Origin: JAZKDW01 sp040387375
GTDB lineage: Bacteria; Pseudomonadota; Gammaproteobacteria; Burkholderiales; Burkholderiaceae_D
Direction: 5' to 3'
DNA length: 64,000 nucleotides
Assembly: GCA_040387375.1 (NCBI GenBank)
Contig: JAZKDW010000028.1
Location: 62,001-126,000, forward strand
Shown: positions 8,077-16,242 of the stretch, piece by piece
Layout: each line of letters begins with the position of its first letter
Position numbering within the stretch: position 1 is the first letter of the stretch
Notes under the pieces: generated by a model
Told to the model about the DNA's origin: nothing
What the model saw: only the letters and a program-made list of their open reading frames with translations
Database searches by the model: none
Translations under genes and position numbers: made by a program

Positions 8077-9999
8077 ATGGTGGAATCAATGGGACGGACA
8101 CGGAATTGGCTGAGCGTTTCGTTTTTTCTGTTGCTGACGGCCGCCGCATACTGGACTGGACTGGCCGGCGGTTTCACCTTCGATGACAAACCAAATATTG
8201 TCGACAACCCGGTGTTACGGCTTTTTGATGGCTCGCTATCGTCCCTGATTGCCGCCAGCACCGGCGGCAGCGCCAGTCCACTGGGACGGCCGGTGAGCAT
8301 GGCGACATTCGCCGTCAATCTCTACTTCCACGGCACCCTTCCATTTTATTTCAAACTGGTCAATCTCCTGATCCACTTGGCAAATGGCGTACTGGTCTTC
8401 GTATTGGTGCGCCAGTTATGGCCCCATCTGCTTCGTCAACCGGCCGGGAACAAGACCTCCGCGGCAGCGCTGTGGATCACGGCTGTGTGGCTGCTCCATC
8501 CCATCAACCTGACACCGGTCCTGTTCGTGGTGCAGCGCATGACCAGCCTGGCGGCTTTTTTCACGCTTGCGGCTTTGTGTCTCTATCTCTACGGACGCCG
8601 GACAGCGGGGCCTAAAGCCTGGATGGCAATTGCGGCAAGCGTATTCCTGTTCTGGCCCATGGCAGTTTTTTCAAAAGAAACCGGCTTGTTACTGCCGTTT
8701 TTCATCATCGTCTGCGAGTGGCTCGCGTTCAACAGTTTTGATCGCATGCCGCGCAAGGCAAAGTGGCTTGCCGCAGGCGCAGCCGGGATTGTCCTGGCAC
8801 TGCTCGTGGCTACACGATGGGACCTCATCATGAACGGCTATCAGTTCCGTGAGTTCAATTTGCACGAACGGCTGCTGACTGAAGCCCGGGTATTGTGGTT
8901 CTACCTGCTGCAGCTGCTGCTGCCTTTGCCAGATCTGTTCGCTCTTTTTCACGACGATATTCCGATTTCACGCAGCCTGCTGTCGCCCCCGCACACCCTG
9001 CTGGCAATCATCGGCTGGATCGTCGTTATCGCCGCCGCACTCCATCAACGCAAGAAGCGCCCGCTGTTTACATTCGCCACGGCGTGGTTTCTGGCAGCAC
9101 ATCTGCTCGAATCCACCGTCCTGCCTCTGGAGATCGCTTACGAACACCGTAATTATCTGGCGTCGCTCGGTATTCTGATCTGGCTGGCGGCACTGCTGTT
9201 CCCTCCGCACGCGCCGGAAAAAGGCAAGGTACCCAGGTTGGTCCTGGCGACAAGTTTTGTCCTGTTTTGCGGTTTTGTCACTTGCTTGCGTGCGGCGCAA
9301 TGGAGCGACGAATACCGGCGCACGCAAATCGAGGTCGCGATCCATCCGAATTCGCCCCGGGCCAATCATGAAGCGGGATTGGCCATCGTCGAAAAAACTT
9401 TTTACGCCGGTAGCGGCTCCAGCCTGGCGTACCAGATGGCACGTTTTCATTTCCAGCAGGCGGTGGCGCTTGATCCGCAGGCAAAGGCGCCGTTAATCGG
9501 CATGCTGTATCTCGACTGTGCCGCCGGTGCGCCGAAAGTAGACAGCCTGCGGCTGGCGTTGCGCGACCGTTTTGCAAAAGGCCCGATGCCGCCTGGCGAC
9601 CGCGTGATTGTGCAAAACCTGTCGCAACTCTTGGTTGAAAATCGGCTTTGCATGGAAGATGCGGAAGTCAGGGCGCTGCTGGATGCCGCCTTATCCAATC
9701 CGGCGGCGGACGGGAGGATGCGCGGCATGCTGAACGCCGTCGGAATGGATCATGCGATGGCAAAAATGGGATCGATACCGCTGGCGCTCAAGTATGCAAG
9801 GGCCGCCGTCGAGAATGACGGCGGCGCGGCGTTGCGTATTAATCTGGTTCATGTTTTGATGGCATCCGGCGACATGGAAGAAGCCAGACGGGAATATACT
9901 GTTCTGGCCAGTTCTCCGATAGCGGCCCGCGATCAGGTCGAAGTCGAGCAGTTACGCCAAAAATTGAAAAGCATGGAATCAAATACAAATGCTCGTTGA
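8077..9999 (+). CDS. Membrane GT-C glycosyltransferase, TMTC/PMT-like, with C-terminal repeat domain
   Basis: A 640-residue protein with about ten N-terminal membrane segments (to about residue 415) and a soluble helical C-terminal domain that looks TPR-like. The first extracytoplasmic loop carries FTFDDKPNIVDN, an acidic Asp-Asp motif placed as in GT-C enzymes (PMT, TMTC, bacterial relatives). LGRPVS, VFSKETGLLLP and YEHRNYLAS segments also match the TMTC pattern. Such enzymes use polyprenyl-phosphate sugars to glycosylate proteins outside the cytoplasm. It follows pilA directly and overlaps a GT2 of the polyprenyl-phosphate-sugar synthase type by 11 bases. I infer a protein O-glycosyltransferase, possibly for PilA; substrate and sugar are unproven. 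ATG 8077 and ATG 8089 are both plausible starts. Confidence 0.72.
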   Translation: MVESMGRTRNWLSVSFFLLLTAAAYWTGLAGGFTFDDKPNIVDNPVLRLFDGSLSSLIAASTGGSASPLGRPVSMATFAVNLYFHGTLPFYFKLVNLLIHLANGVLVFVLVRQLWPHLLRQPAGNKTSAAALWITAVWLLHPINLTPVLFVVQRMTSLAAFFTLAALCLYLYGRRTAGPKAWMAIAASVFLFWPMAVFSKETGLLLPFFIIVCEWLAFNSFDRMPRKAKWLAAGAAGIVLALLVATRWDLIMNGYQFREFNLHERLLTEARVLWFYLLQLLLPLPDLFALFHDDIPISRSLLSPPHTLLAIIGWIVVIAAALHQRKKRPLFTFATAWFLAAHLLESTVLPLEIAYEHRNYLASLGILIWLAALLFPPHAPEKGKVPRLVLATSFVLFCGFVTCLRAAQWSDEYRRTQIEVAIHPNSPRANHEAGLAIVEKTFYAGSGSSLAYQMARFHFQQAVALDPQAKAPLIGMLYLDCAAGAPKVDSLRLALRDRFAKGPMPPGDRVIVQNLSQLLVENRLCMEDAEVRALLDAALSNPAADGRMRGMLNAVGMDHAMAKMGSIPLALKYARAAVENDGGAALRINLVHVLMASGDMEEARREYTVLASSPIAARDQVEVEQLRQKLKSMESNTNAR

Positions 10000-10888
10000 C
10001 ACGCCGAAATACAAACTGTCTGTAGTCATCCCAGCTCGCAACGAAGCAGAGGGACTCGCACATCTGTTGGCGGAGCTGCCGCGCTTTTTGCCGCCAGGAG
10101 CGGAAATCATCGTTGTCGACGATGGTTCCGAAGACGCGACAGACGCGGTATGGAAGGTACCCGGCGTCAAGGTTGTGCGCCACCCGTACCCAAAGGGTAA
10201 CGGCGCCGCCATCAAGACCGGTGCCCGCACGGCAAGCGGCGACGTACTGCTTTTCATGGATGCCGATGGCCAGCACAAGCCGGAGGACATTCCCCGGCTG
10301 CTGGAAAAATTTGATGAAGGATATGACATGGTGGTCGGGGCCCGCCAAACCGGATCCCAGGCAGGAATGCACCGCGCGGTGGCGAACGACCTGTTCAGCC
10401 GCTTTGCCAGCTGGATGGTGATGCAGCCAATCGCGGACCTGACGTCCGGCTTTCGCATCGTGCGGGCGGCGAAGTTTCGACAGTTCCTTTATCTGCTTCC
10501 CAACGGCTTCTCCTATCCGACCACGATCACCATGAGCTTCTTCCGTGCCGGCTATAGCGTCACCTACGTGCCCATTCATGCGCCGGCCCGCAAGGGAGGC
10601 AGCAGCCATATCAGACCCATCAGGGACGGCGTGCGTTTTCTGCTGATCATCATCAAGGTCGGCACGCTCTATTCCCCGCAAAAGCTTTTCCTGCCGATCA
10701 GCGCCGCTTTTTTCATGACGGGCATCAGCTACTATCTCTACACCTACCTTACTGTCGGACGTTTCACCAACATGACCGCGCTGATGTTCATTTCAGCGAT
10801 CCTCACTTTTTTGATCGGCATCGTTTCGGAGCAGATTTCAGCGCTGCATTACAAGGACATCGATACCACCGATCACCAAGGGGAATGA
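9989..10888 (+). CDS. GT2 polyprenyl-phosphate sugar synthase-like (DPM1/GtrB type)
   Basis: A 299-residue GT-A glycosyltransferase with two C-terminal membrane helices. The nucleotide-binding VVDDGSEDATD is at about 43-52 and the DAD metal motif is at 91-93 in LLFMDADGQHKPED. The PYPKGNGAAIKTG, TSGFR and SYPTTIT segments match the DPM1/polyprenyl-phosphate glycosyltransferase group. These load mannose, glucose or GlcNAc-type sugars on polyprenyl phosphate at the cytoplasmic face, making donors for GT-C enzymes. The start lies inside the end of the GT-C gene, so production of the two is probably coupled. The two together form a plausible donor-maker and transferase pair. Confidence 0.82.
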   Translation: MLVDTPKYKLSVVIPARNEAEGLAHLLAELPRFLPPGAEIIVVDDGSEDATDAVWKVPGVKVVRHPYPKGNGAAIKTGARTASGDVLLFMDADGQHKPEDIPRLLEKFDEGYDMVVGARQTGSQAGMHRAVANDLFSRFASWMVMQPIADLTSGFRIVRAAKFRQFLYLLPNGFSYPTTITMSFFRAGYSVTYVPIHAPARKGGSSHIRPIRDGVRFLLIIIKVGTLYSPQKLFLPISAAFFMTGISYYLYTYLTVGRFTNMTALMFISAILTFLIGIVSEQISALHYKDIDTTDHQGE

Positions 10889-10889
10889 A

Positions 10890-11999
10890 TTGAATGTCCT
10901 CATGTCGAGCACGTCCTATCCCGAAAGCGCTCAGGACTGGCGTGGCCGCTTCATCGCCAATCTGGCTGCGGGGCTCGCGCGCCGCCCGGATCTCGCGCTA
11001 TCGCTGTGGACGCCGCCGGGTGAATTGCCCGCACAAGCCGCAGGCATCACCACGGACGAGGAAGAACGCTGGTTGCGGCGCTTGCAGGAACGGGGCGGCA
11101 TCGCACATTTGCTGCGCCAGCATAAATTTCTCGCCCTCGCTACGGCAACCGGACTGCTGGCACGAATGCGCAAGGCCTACCGCCGCAGTCACGTCGATGT
11201 TGTGCATGTCAACTGGCTGCAAAATGCGCTGCCCTTATGGGGCACCACTACACCGGCGGTGATCAGCGTGCTGGGCACCGATTTCGCCCTGCTGCGCCTC
11301 CCGGGCATGAAGCCGCTGCTGCGCTCGGTGTTCAACCAGCGCCGCACCATTCTTGCGCCCAACGCCCAATGGATGGTGCCTGAACTGACGCGCCTGTTCG
11401 GAGATGTTGCGATCATCCACCCGGTGTCGTTTGGCGTTGATGAATCATGGTTTGCACTCCGGCGCGATGTTCCGCAAAACGACGAACATCACTGGCTCGC
11501 CATCACGCGCCTGACAAAAAATAAAATTGGCGACCTGTTTGACTGGGGCGACGGATTGTTCGGCGCGTCCCGCACGCTGCATCTGTTCGGCCCGATGCAA
11601 GAAAAAATCGCGCTGCCGTCCTGGATTCAATACCACGGCTCGACCCACCCCGCCGCCTTGCTGGACACATGGTTCCCTCGCGCCAGCGGCCTGATCACCT
11701 TGAGCCGTCACGACGAAGGCCGCCCCCAGGTGATGCTCGAAGCGATGGCAGCCGGACTACCGGTGATCGCATCCGACTTGCCGGCGCACCGCGATATCAT
11801 CGCGCACCGTCACACCGGCTGGCTGGCGAAATCAAGTAAGGACTTTGGCCACGCGCTGACGTATATGGAGCAGCCGGAGCAGAATCTTTTGACAGGCGCC
11901 GCGGCGCGGGCATGGGCCAAAAAAAGCATGGGAACCTGGGACGACTGTGCCGCCCGTTATGCGATCCTCTACGCACAATTGTTGAGGCCGCCAGCATGA
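10890..11999 (+). CDS. Glycosyltransferase family 4
   Basis: A 369-residue GT-B fold retaining glycosyltransferase. The C-terminal half carries the EX7E motif (Glu276 in DEGRPQ and Glu284 in MLEAMAAG), followed by LPVIASDLPAHRDII, which binds the donor nucleotide. The N-terminal domain shows HVDVVHVNWLQNALP and SVLGTDFALLRL. I use TTG 10890 as the start because AAGGGGA lies five to six bases upstream; the first internal ATG is at 10902. It is one base from the stop of the upstream GT2 and overlaps the epimerase gene by four bases. Donor specificity is not readable. Confidence 0.86.
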   Translation: MNVLMSSTSYPESAQDWRGRFIANLAAGLARRPDLALSLWTPPGELPAQAAGITTDEEERWLRRLQERGGIAHLLRQHKFLALATATGLLARMRKAYRRSHVDVVHVNWLQNALPLWGTTTPAVISVLGTDFALLRLPGMKPLLRSVFNQRRTILAPNAQWMVPELTRLFGDVAIIHPVSFGVDESWFALRRDVPQNDEHHWLAITRLTKNKIGDLFDWGDGLFGASRTLHLFGPMQEKIALPSWIQYHGSTHPAALLDTWFPRASGLITLSRHDEGRPQVMLEAMAAGLPVIASDLPAHRDIIAHRHTGWLAKSSKDFGHALTYMEQPEQNLLTGAAARAWAKKSMGTWDDCAARYAILYAQLLRPPA

Positions 12000-12907
12000 G
12001 CGGGGACAGCATCTTGCTGCTTGGCGGCGCGGGCTTCATCGGCACGGCCCTGGCGCGGCGTCTGGCAGCGCAGGGGAAACGGGTACATGTCATCAGCCGC
12101 AGGAATCCAACCTGCATCGAGCCCGGCATTGTTGTCCATGCCGGCGATCTGGGCGATGTGTCCCTTCTTGAAAAGCTGCTTCCGGAATGTGGCACGGTTG
12201 TCCACTTGGCTTCCACTACCACACCCGGCTCTTCCGCCGCCCATCCTGCACGCGAACTCGGCAATCTGGTCCCGACTCTGCAGTTGCTGGAAATCCTGCA
12301 GCGCTGGCCGCACACCCATCTGATTTTCCTGTCGTCGGGCGGAACGGTGTACGGTAACCCGGCGCACAACCCCGTTTCCGAACTTGCCCCTCTGGCGCCG
12401 CTTTCCTTTCATGGGGCCAACAAGGTTGCACTGGAAGGATTCCTGCAAGCGTTTCGCGCCAGCGGGCACGCGGTGACAGTGCTGCGCCCTTCCAATGCCT
12501 ATGGACCGGGTCAGAGCCTGCATCAGGGATTCGGACTGGTCCGCACCGTTTTGCAGAATATCCTGCGCGGCTCGCCGCTGGAGATTTGGGGCGATGGCGA
12601 GAACGTGCGCGATTTTGTCTATGTGGACGATATGGTGGAAGCCATCCTGCTTGCCGCCGCAAGGCCGGAGGACAGCGGCACTTACAATGTCGGCAGCGGC
12701 AAGGGATACACAATCAATCAGGTGCTGGCGATCGCGCAGCAGGTGAGCGGTGTGCCGGTACCCGTTGAATATCATCCGGCCCGGAGCGTGGATGTCCGCG
12801 AAATCGTGCTGGACATCGCGCATATCCGGGCCGTCACGGGCTGGCAGCCGGCGATCGGTCTTGAAGAAGGCATCGCGCGCACCTGGCATTGGCTGGCACA
12901 AGCATGA
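11996..12907 (+). CDS. NAD-dependent epimerase/dehydratase (extended SDR), Tyr-to-His in active site
   Basis: A 303-residue extended short-chain dehydrogenase/reductase that would modify nucleotide-activated sugars. The Rossmann motif GGAGFIG is at 10-16. The conserved Ser region FLSSGGTVYG is at 111-120, and SNAYGPGQ and DFVYVDDMV follow as in UDP-glucose-4-epimerase relatives. Unusually, the YxxxK catalytic motif reads HGANK (His139, Lys143), so the Tyr is absent; codons at 12409-12423 confirm CAT for His. Either the protein uses another acid/base or it has altered chemistry. It sits in a run of overlapping glycan genes (ATGA at both ends), which supports a nucleotide-sugar role. Confidence 0.82.
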   Translation: MSGDSILLLGGAGFIGTALARRLAAQGKRVHVISRRNPTCIEPGIVVHAGDLGDVSLLEKLLPECGTVVHLASTTTPGSSAAHPARELGNLVPTLQLLEILQRWPHTHLIFLSSGGTVYGNPAHNPVSELAPLAPLSFHGANKVALEGFLQAFRASGHAVTVLRPSNAYGPGQSLHQGFGLVRTVLQNILRGSPLEIWGDGENVRDFVYVDDMVEAILLAAARPEDSGTYNVGSGKGYTINQVLAIAQQVSGVPVPVEYHPARSVDVREIVLDIAHIRAVTGWQPAIGLEEGIARTWHWLAQA

Positions 12908-13923
12908 ATGCCGTGCTTCCGGCTGTATCGGTATGCATCGCCAACTACAATGGCATGGCCCTGATCGATGACTGCATACGCTCCGTGCTGCAGCAGGATT
13001 GCCGGTTTGCCTTTGAAATCATCATTCACGACGATGCCTCGGACGATGGATCGGCGCGCTACATTCGCGAGCACTATCCGGACATCGTGCTGATCGACAG
13101 TGCCGACAATGCAGGTTTTTGCATTGCCAATAACCGGATGGCAAAACTGGCGCGCGGCAAGTACCTGCTATTGCTGAATAACGATGCGGCGCTGTTTCCC
13201 GACGCCCTGCGCATCCTGCATGAGGCGGCCGAAGCATCGGCAGTGCCAACGATCCTGGGCTTGCCCCAGTACGATGCCGCGACCGGCGCGCTGATCGATA
13301 TCGGCAGTGTGCTCGATCCTTTTCTCAATCCGATTCCCAATCTCGATCGCGGCCTGAAGGATGTCGGCATGGTGATCGGCGCTTGCCTGTGGCTGCCGCG
13401 AACCTTATGGAATGAGCTGGGCGGCTTTCCCGAATGGTTCGGCAGCCTGGCGGAGGACATGTACCTGTGCTGCCTTGCGCGCCTGTGGGGCTACCGGGTG
13501 GAGGCACTGCCGCAGTCAGGATACCGGCACTGGGCCGGCCTGAGTTTCGGTGGCGGGAAAGTGGTGGCGAACCGCCTCACCACCAGCGTGCGCCGGCGTG
13601 CGCTGTCGGAACGGAATAAAACCTTTGTGATGATGCTCACCTATCCGGCGCCGCTGCTGCAGGTGCTGCTGCCGCTGCATCTGGCGATCCTGGGGCTGGA
13701 AGGTATCGTGCTTGCGCTGATGAAGCGCGATGGCCGGCTCTGGCGCGACATTTATTTCGCCTGCTTCCGCGCAGTGTGGCGACAGTGGACACACGTCCTG
13801 CGCTTGCGTCGGCAGGCGCAGCGCCGCCGGCGCGCAAGCGTGCGCGCCTTCATCGCGCCGTTCCGCTTTTATCCCCATAAATTGCTGCTGCTCGTCAGGC
13901 ACGGCATCCCGGCAGTGCGATGA
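12904..13923 (+). CDS. Glycosyltransferase family 2
   Basis: A 339-residue GT-A glycosyltransferase. It shows VSVCIANYNGMALIDDCI at the N terminus, HDDASDDGSARYI as the nucleotide-binding segment and LLNNDAALFPDALR as the DXD-equivalent. A later GSLAEDMYLCCLARLWGY stretch resembles the acceptor-side acidic motif of WbbL/rhamnosyl-type enzymes. Hydrophobic segments near residues 245-280 and a strongly basic C terminus (RRQAQRRRRASVRAF) suggest membrane attachment. It overlaps both neighbours by four bases within the glycan operon. The sugar is not identifiable. Confidence 0.85.
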   Translation: MNAVLPAVSVCIANYNGMALIDDCIRSVLQQDCRFAFEIIIHDDASDDGSARYIREHYPDIVLIDSADNAGFCIANNRMAKLARGKYLLLLNNDAALFPDALRILHEAAEASAVPTILGLPQYDAATGALIDIGSVLDPFLNPIPNLDRGLKDVGMVIGACLWLPRTLWNELGGFPEWFGSLAEDMYLCCLARLWGYRVEALPQSGYRHWAGLSFGGGKVVANRLTTSVRRRALSERNKTFVMMLTYPAPLLQVLLPLHLAILGLEGIVLALMKRDGRLWRDIYFACFRAVWRQWTHVLRLRRQAQRRRRASVRAFIAPFRFYPHKLLLLVRHGIPAVR

Positions 13924-15233
13924 AACGGATCAGGCAGGCATTTGCCGTCATCGGGCACTTGCTATCCCGCCCCTGCCTGGCTTTCGAGGCGCTCAGTCCG
14001 CATGGCTTGAAAATGATCTGGCATAAGTTGCGGCACGGCGGCTGGGCGCCCATCCAGGAGGAGCTGGCGCCCTATCTAAGCGAGGCGCCTGCGCCTGCTC
14101 GCCGCAAGCTGGTGCCAGCACAATCGGCGCGGGCAGGGACGATACTCGTCATCGACCGCAGCCTGCCCCGTTTCGACCGCGACGCCGGCTCGCGCGCGGC
14201 CTGGCAATATATCGAACTGCTGCTGGACATGGGATTCCGGGTCATGGTCCGCGCGCATGACGCGCTGCGGCGCGAACCCTATGCATCGATGCTGGAGGAC
14301 ATGGGGGTGGAAGTGCTTGCGGACCGCCGCCATGCGTGCGGCGGATGGAAAAAATGGCTGAAAGCCAATGCTGGCGATATCGATGCCATCATCATGCATC
14401 GTCCCAACATCGCCATGCGTTACCTCGATGAAGCAAGGCGGCTCACAAGCGCAAAAATGCTGTATTTCGGCCATGACCTGCGCTGGCTGCGCAACGCGCG
14501 CCGGTATGAAATCGAAAAGGACCGCTTCTATTTATCCGAGGCTGCGTACTGGAAAAAAGTGGAGATGCGGCTGGCCGCCGACATGGACGCCGTCTATTAT
14601 TTCTCGGAAGAGGAAGCGATGGAAATCCGTCGCCTCAATCCGCAGGCACAAACACGTGTGGTGCCGCTGTTCCTGGTCAGGCCGGAGACACTGGCCGAGG
14701 TTCCCGCATTCGATCAGCGCGAAGGCCTGCTTTTCGTCGGCGGATTCGCCCACGCGCCGAACGTCGACGGCATTCTGTGGTTCGTCGGGCAGATACTGCC
14801 GTTGCTGAGGGAGGCCCTGCCTGAACTGAGCATTACGGTTGTCGGCGGCAATCCGCCCGCGCAACTGCAGAATGTGCCAGGTGTCGTCATGGCCGGCAGC
14901 GTGTCCGATGCCGAACTTGCGAGGTTATATCAGCGCAGCCGTATCGCACTTGCGCCTTTGCGCTACGGCGCCGGCATCAAGGGCAAGGTGGTCGAAGCGA
15001 TAAACCACCGGATTCCGACCGTCACCACGTCCATCGGCGCGGAAGGTTTGCCGCTGGCCGCCAGCGTGCTCGATATCGCCGATGCGCCGCGTGAATTTGC
15101 GGATGCCGTATCCGCGCTGTACACCAATGCCGGGCTCTGGTCGCGCAGAAGTGCCGATTTGGGCTGTTATCTGGCCGACCATTTTTCTCCCGCCAGCGCG
15201 CGGCGTGTACTTGAAAAGGATTTGATGCGATGA
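13920..15233 (+). CDS. Glycosyltransferase, GT-B fold (family 4/1 type)
   Basis: A 437-residue GT-B glycosyltransferase. After a basic N-terminal region come ILVIDRSLPRFDRDAGSRAAWQ (first Rossmann half) and, from about residue 270, LLFVGGFAHAPNVDG, ITVVGGNPP and SRIALAPLRYGAGIKGKVVEA. The last is the donor-binding segment found in Glyco_trans_1_4-type enzymes. The LPRFDRDAGS opening is shared with proteins annotated as O-antigen biosynthesis glycosyltransferases. Four-base overlaps with the flanking genes indicate translational coupling. Acceptor and donor are unknown. Confidence 0.82.
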   Translation: MKRIRQAFAVIGHLLSRPCLAFEALSPHGLKMIWHKLRHGGWAPIQEELAPYLSEAPAPARRKLVPAQSARAGTILVIDRSLPRFDRDAGSRAAWQYIELLLDMGFRVMVRAHDALRREPYASMLEDMGVEVLADRRHACGGWKKWLKANAGDIDAIIMHRPNIAMRYLDEARRLTSAKMLYFGHDLRWLRNARRYEIEKDRFYLSEAAYWKKVEMRLAADMDAVYYFSEEEAMEIRRLNPQAQTRVVPLFLVRPETLAEVPAFDQREGLLFVGGFAHAPNVDGILWFVGQILPLLREALPELSITVVGGNPPAQLQNVPGVVMAGSVSDAELARLYQRSRIALAPLRYGAGIKGKVVEAINHRIPTVTTSIGAEGLPLAASVLDIADAPREFADAVSALYTNAGLWSRRSADLGCYLADHFSPASARRVLEKDLMR

Positions 15234-16228
15234 AAAAAAGCCCCATTTCCCCGGTCCCGCGCAAGGCGCTGATCGTCGGCATTTCCGGCCAGGATGGCGC
15301 CTATCTGGCCGAACTTTTGCTCGGCAAGGGTTATCAGGTTTACGGAACGTCGCGCGATGCGCTGGCGACTTCGTTCACCAACCTGCATTTTCTTGGCATC
15401 CGCGAACGTGTGCAGGTACTGTCGATGGCGCTCAACGATTTCAGGAGCGTTCTGCAGGCACTGACCAAGGCCATGCCGGACGAAGTCTACAATCTTGCCG
15501 GACAAACCTCGGTAGGCCTGTCGTTCGAGCAGCCGGTGGAAACGATGGAAAGCGTCAGCATCGGCACGCTGAACTTGCTGGAAGCGATCCGCTTCATGGG
15601 CACGCCAATCAAGCTGTACAACGCCGGTTCGAGCGAATGTTTTGGCGATACCGGTTCCATTCCGGCGGATGAAAATACGCCGTTCCGCCCGCGCAGCCCC
15701 TATGCCGTTGCCAAGGCTGCCGCATTTTGGGAAGTCGCCAATTACCGCGAAGCCTACAAGCTGTTTGCCTGCAGCGGCATCCTGTTCAACCATGAGTCGC
15801 CGCTCCGGCCGGAGCGATTTGTCACCCGCAAGATCGTGGCCTCGGCCTGCCGGATCGCACGCAAAAAACAGGACGGGCTGGTGCTCGGCAATCTGTCGAT
15901 ACAACGCGACTGGGGCTGGGCTCCCGAATATGTGCACGCGATGTGGCTGATGCTGCAGCAGGAAAATCCGGACGATTATGTGATCGCGACCGGAGAAAGC
16001 CATACGCTGGTTGAATTTGTCGAGCAGGCATTCGCCGCGGTCGGGCTGGACTGGCGTGATCATGTGCAGAGCAATCCGGAATTCTATCGGCCCACCGACC
16101 TCGCGGTCGGCATGGCAAATCCGTCCAAGGCAAAGGATAAAATGGGCTGGCAAGCGCTGCATCGGATGCCGGATGTCGTACGCCTGATGGTGGAAGCAGA
16201 ATGGAAAGCGAGCGGCGAAGCAGCTTGA
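15230..16228 (+). CDS. gmd: GDP-mannose 4,6-dehydratase family
   Basis: A 332-residue extended SDR. It shows the Gmd-type NADP-binding opening VGISGQDGAYLAELLLGKGY (from about residue 17), the NLAGQTSVGLSFEQPVET segment, a Ser/Glu pair in GSSECFG, the catalytic SPYAVAKAA (Tyr and Lys intact) and LFNHESPLRPERFV. Gmd converts GDP-D-mannose to GDP-4-keto-6-deoxymannose, the precursor of GDP-rhamnose, GDP-fucose or perosamine. No reductase or aminotransferase partner is adjacent, so the end product is open. It is the last gene of the overlapping plus-strand glycan operon and faces a minus-strand glycosyltransferase gene with a 14-bp gap. Confidence 0.87.
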   Translation: MKKSPISPVPRKALIVGISGQDGAYLAELLLGKGYQVYGTSRDALATSFTNLHFLGIRERVQVLSMALNDFRSVLQALTKAMPDEVYNLAGQTSVGLSFEQPVETMESVSIGTLNLLEAIRFMGTPIKLYNAGSSECFGDTGSIPADENTPFRPRSPYAVAKAAAFWEVANYREAYKLFACSGILFNHESPLRPERFVTRKIVASACRIARKKQDGLVLGNLSIQRDWGWAPEYVHAMWLMLQQENPDDYVIATGESHTLVEFVEQAFAAVGLDWRDHVQSNPEFYRPTDLAVGMANPSKAKDKMGWQALHRMPDVVRLMVEAEWKASGEAA

Positions 16229-16242
16229 AAACGCTGACAATC

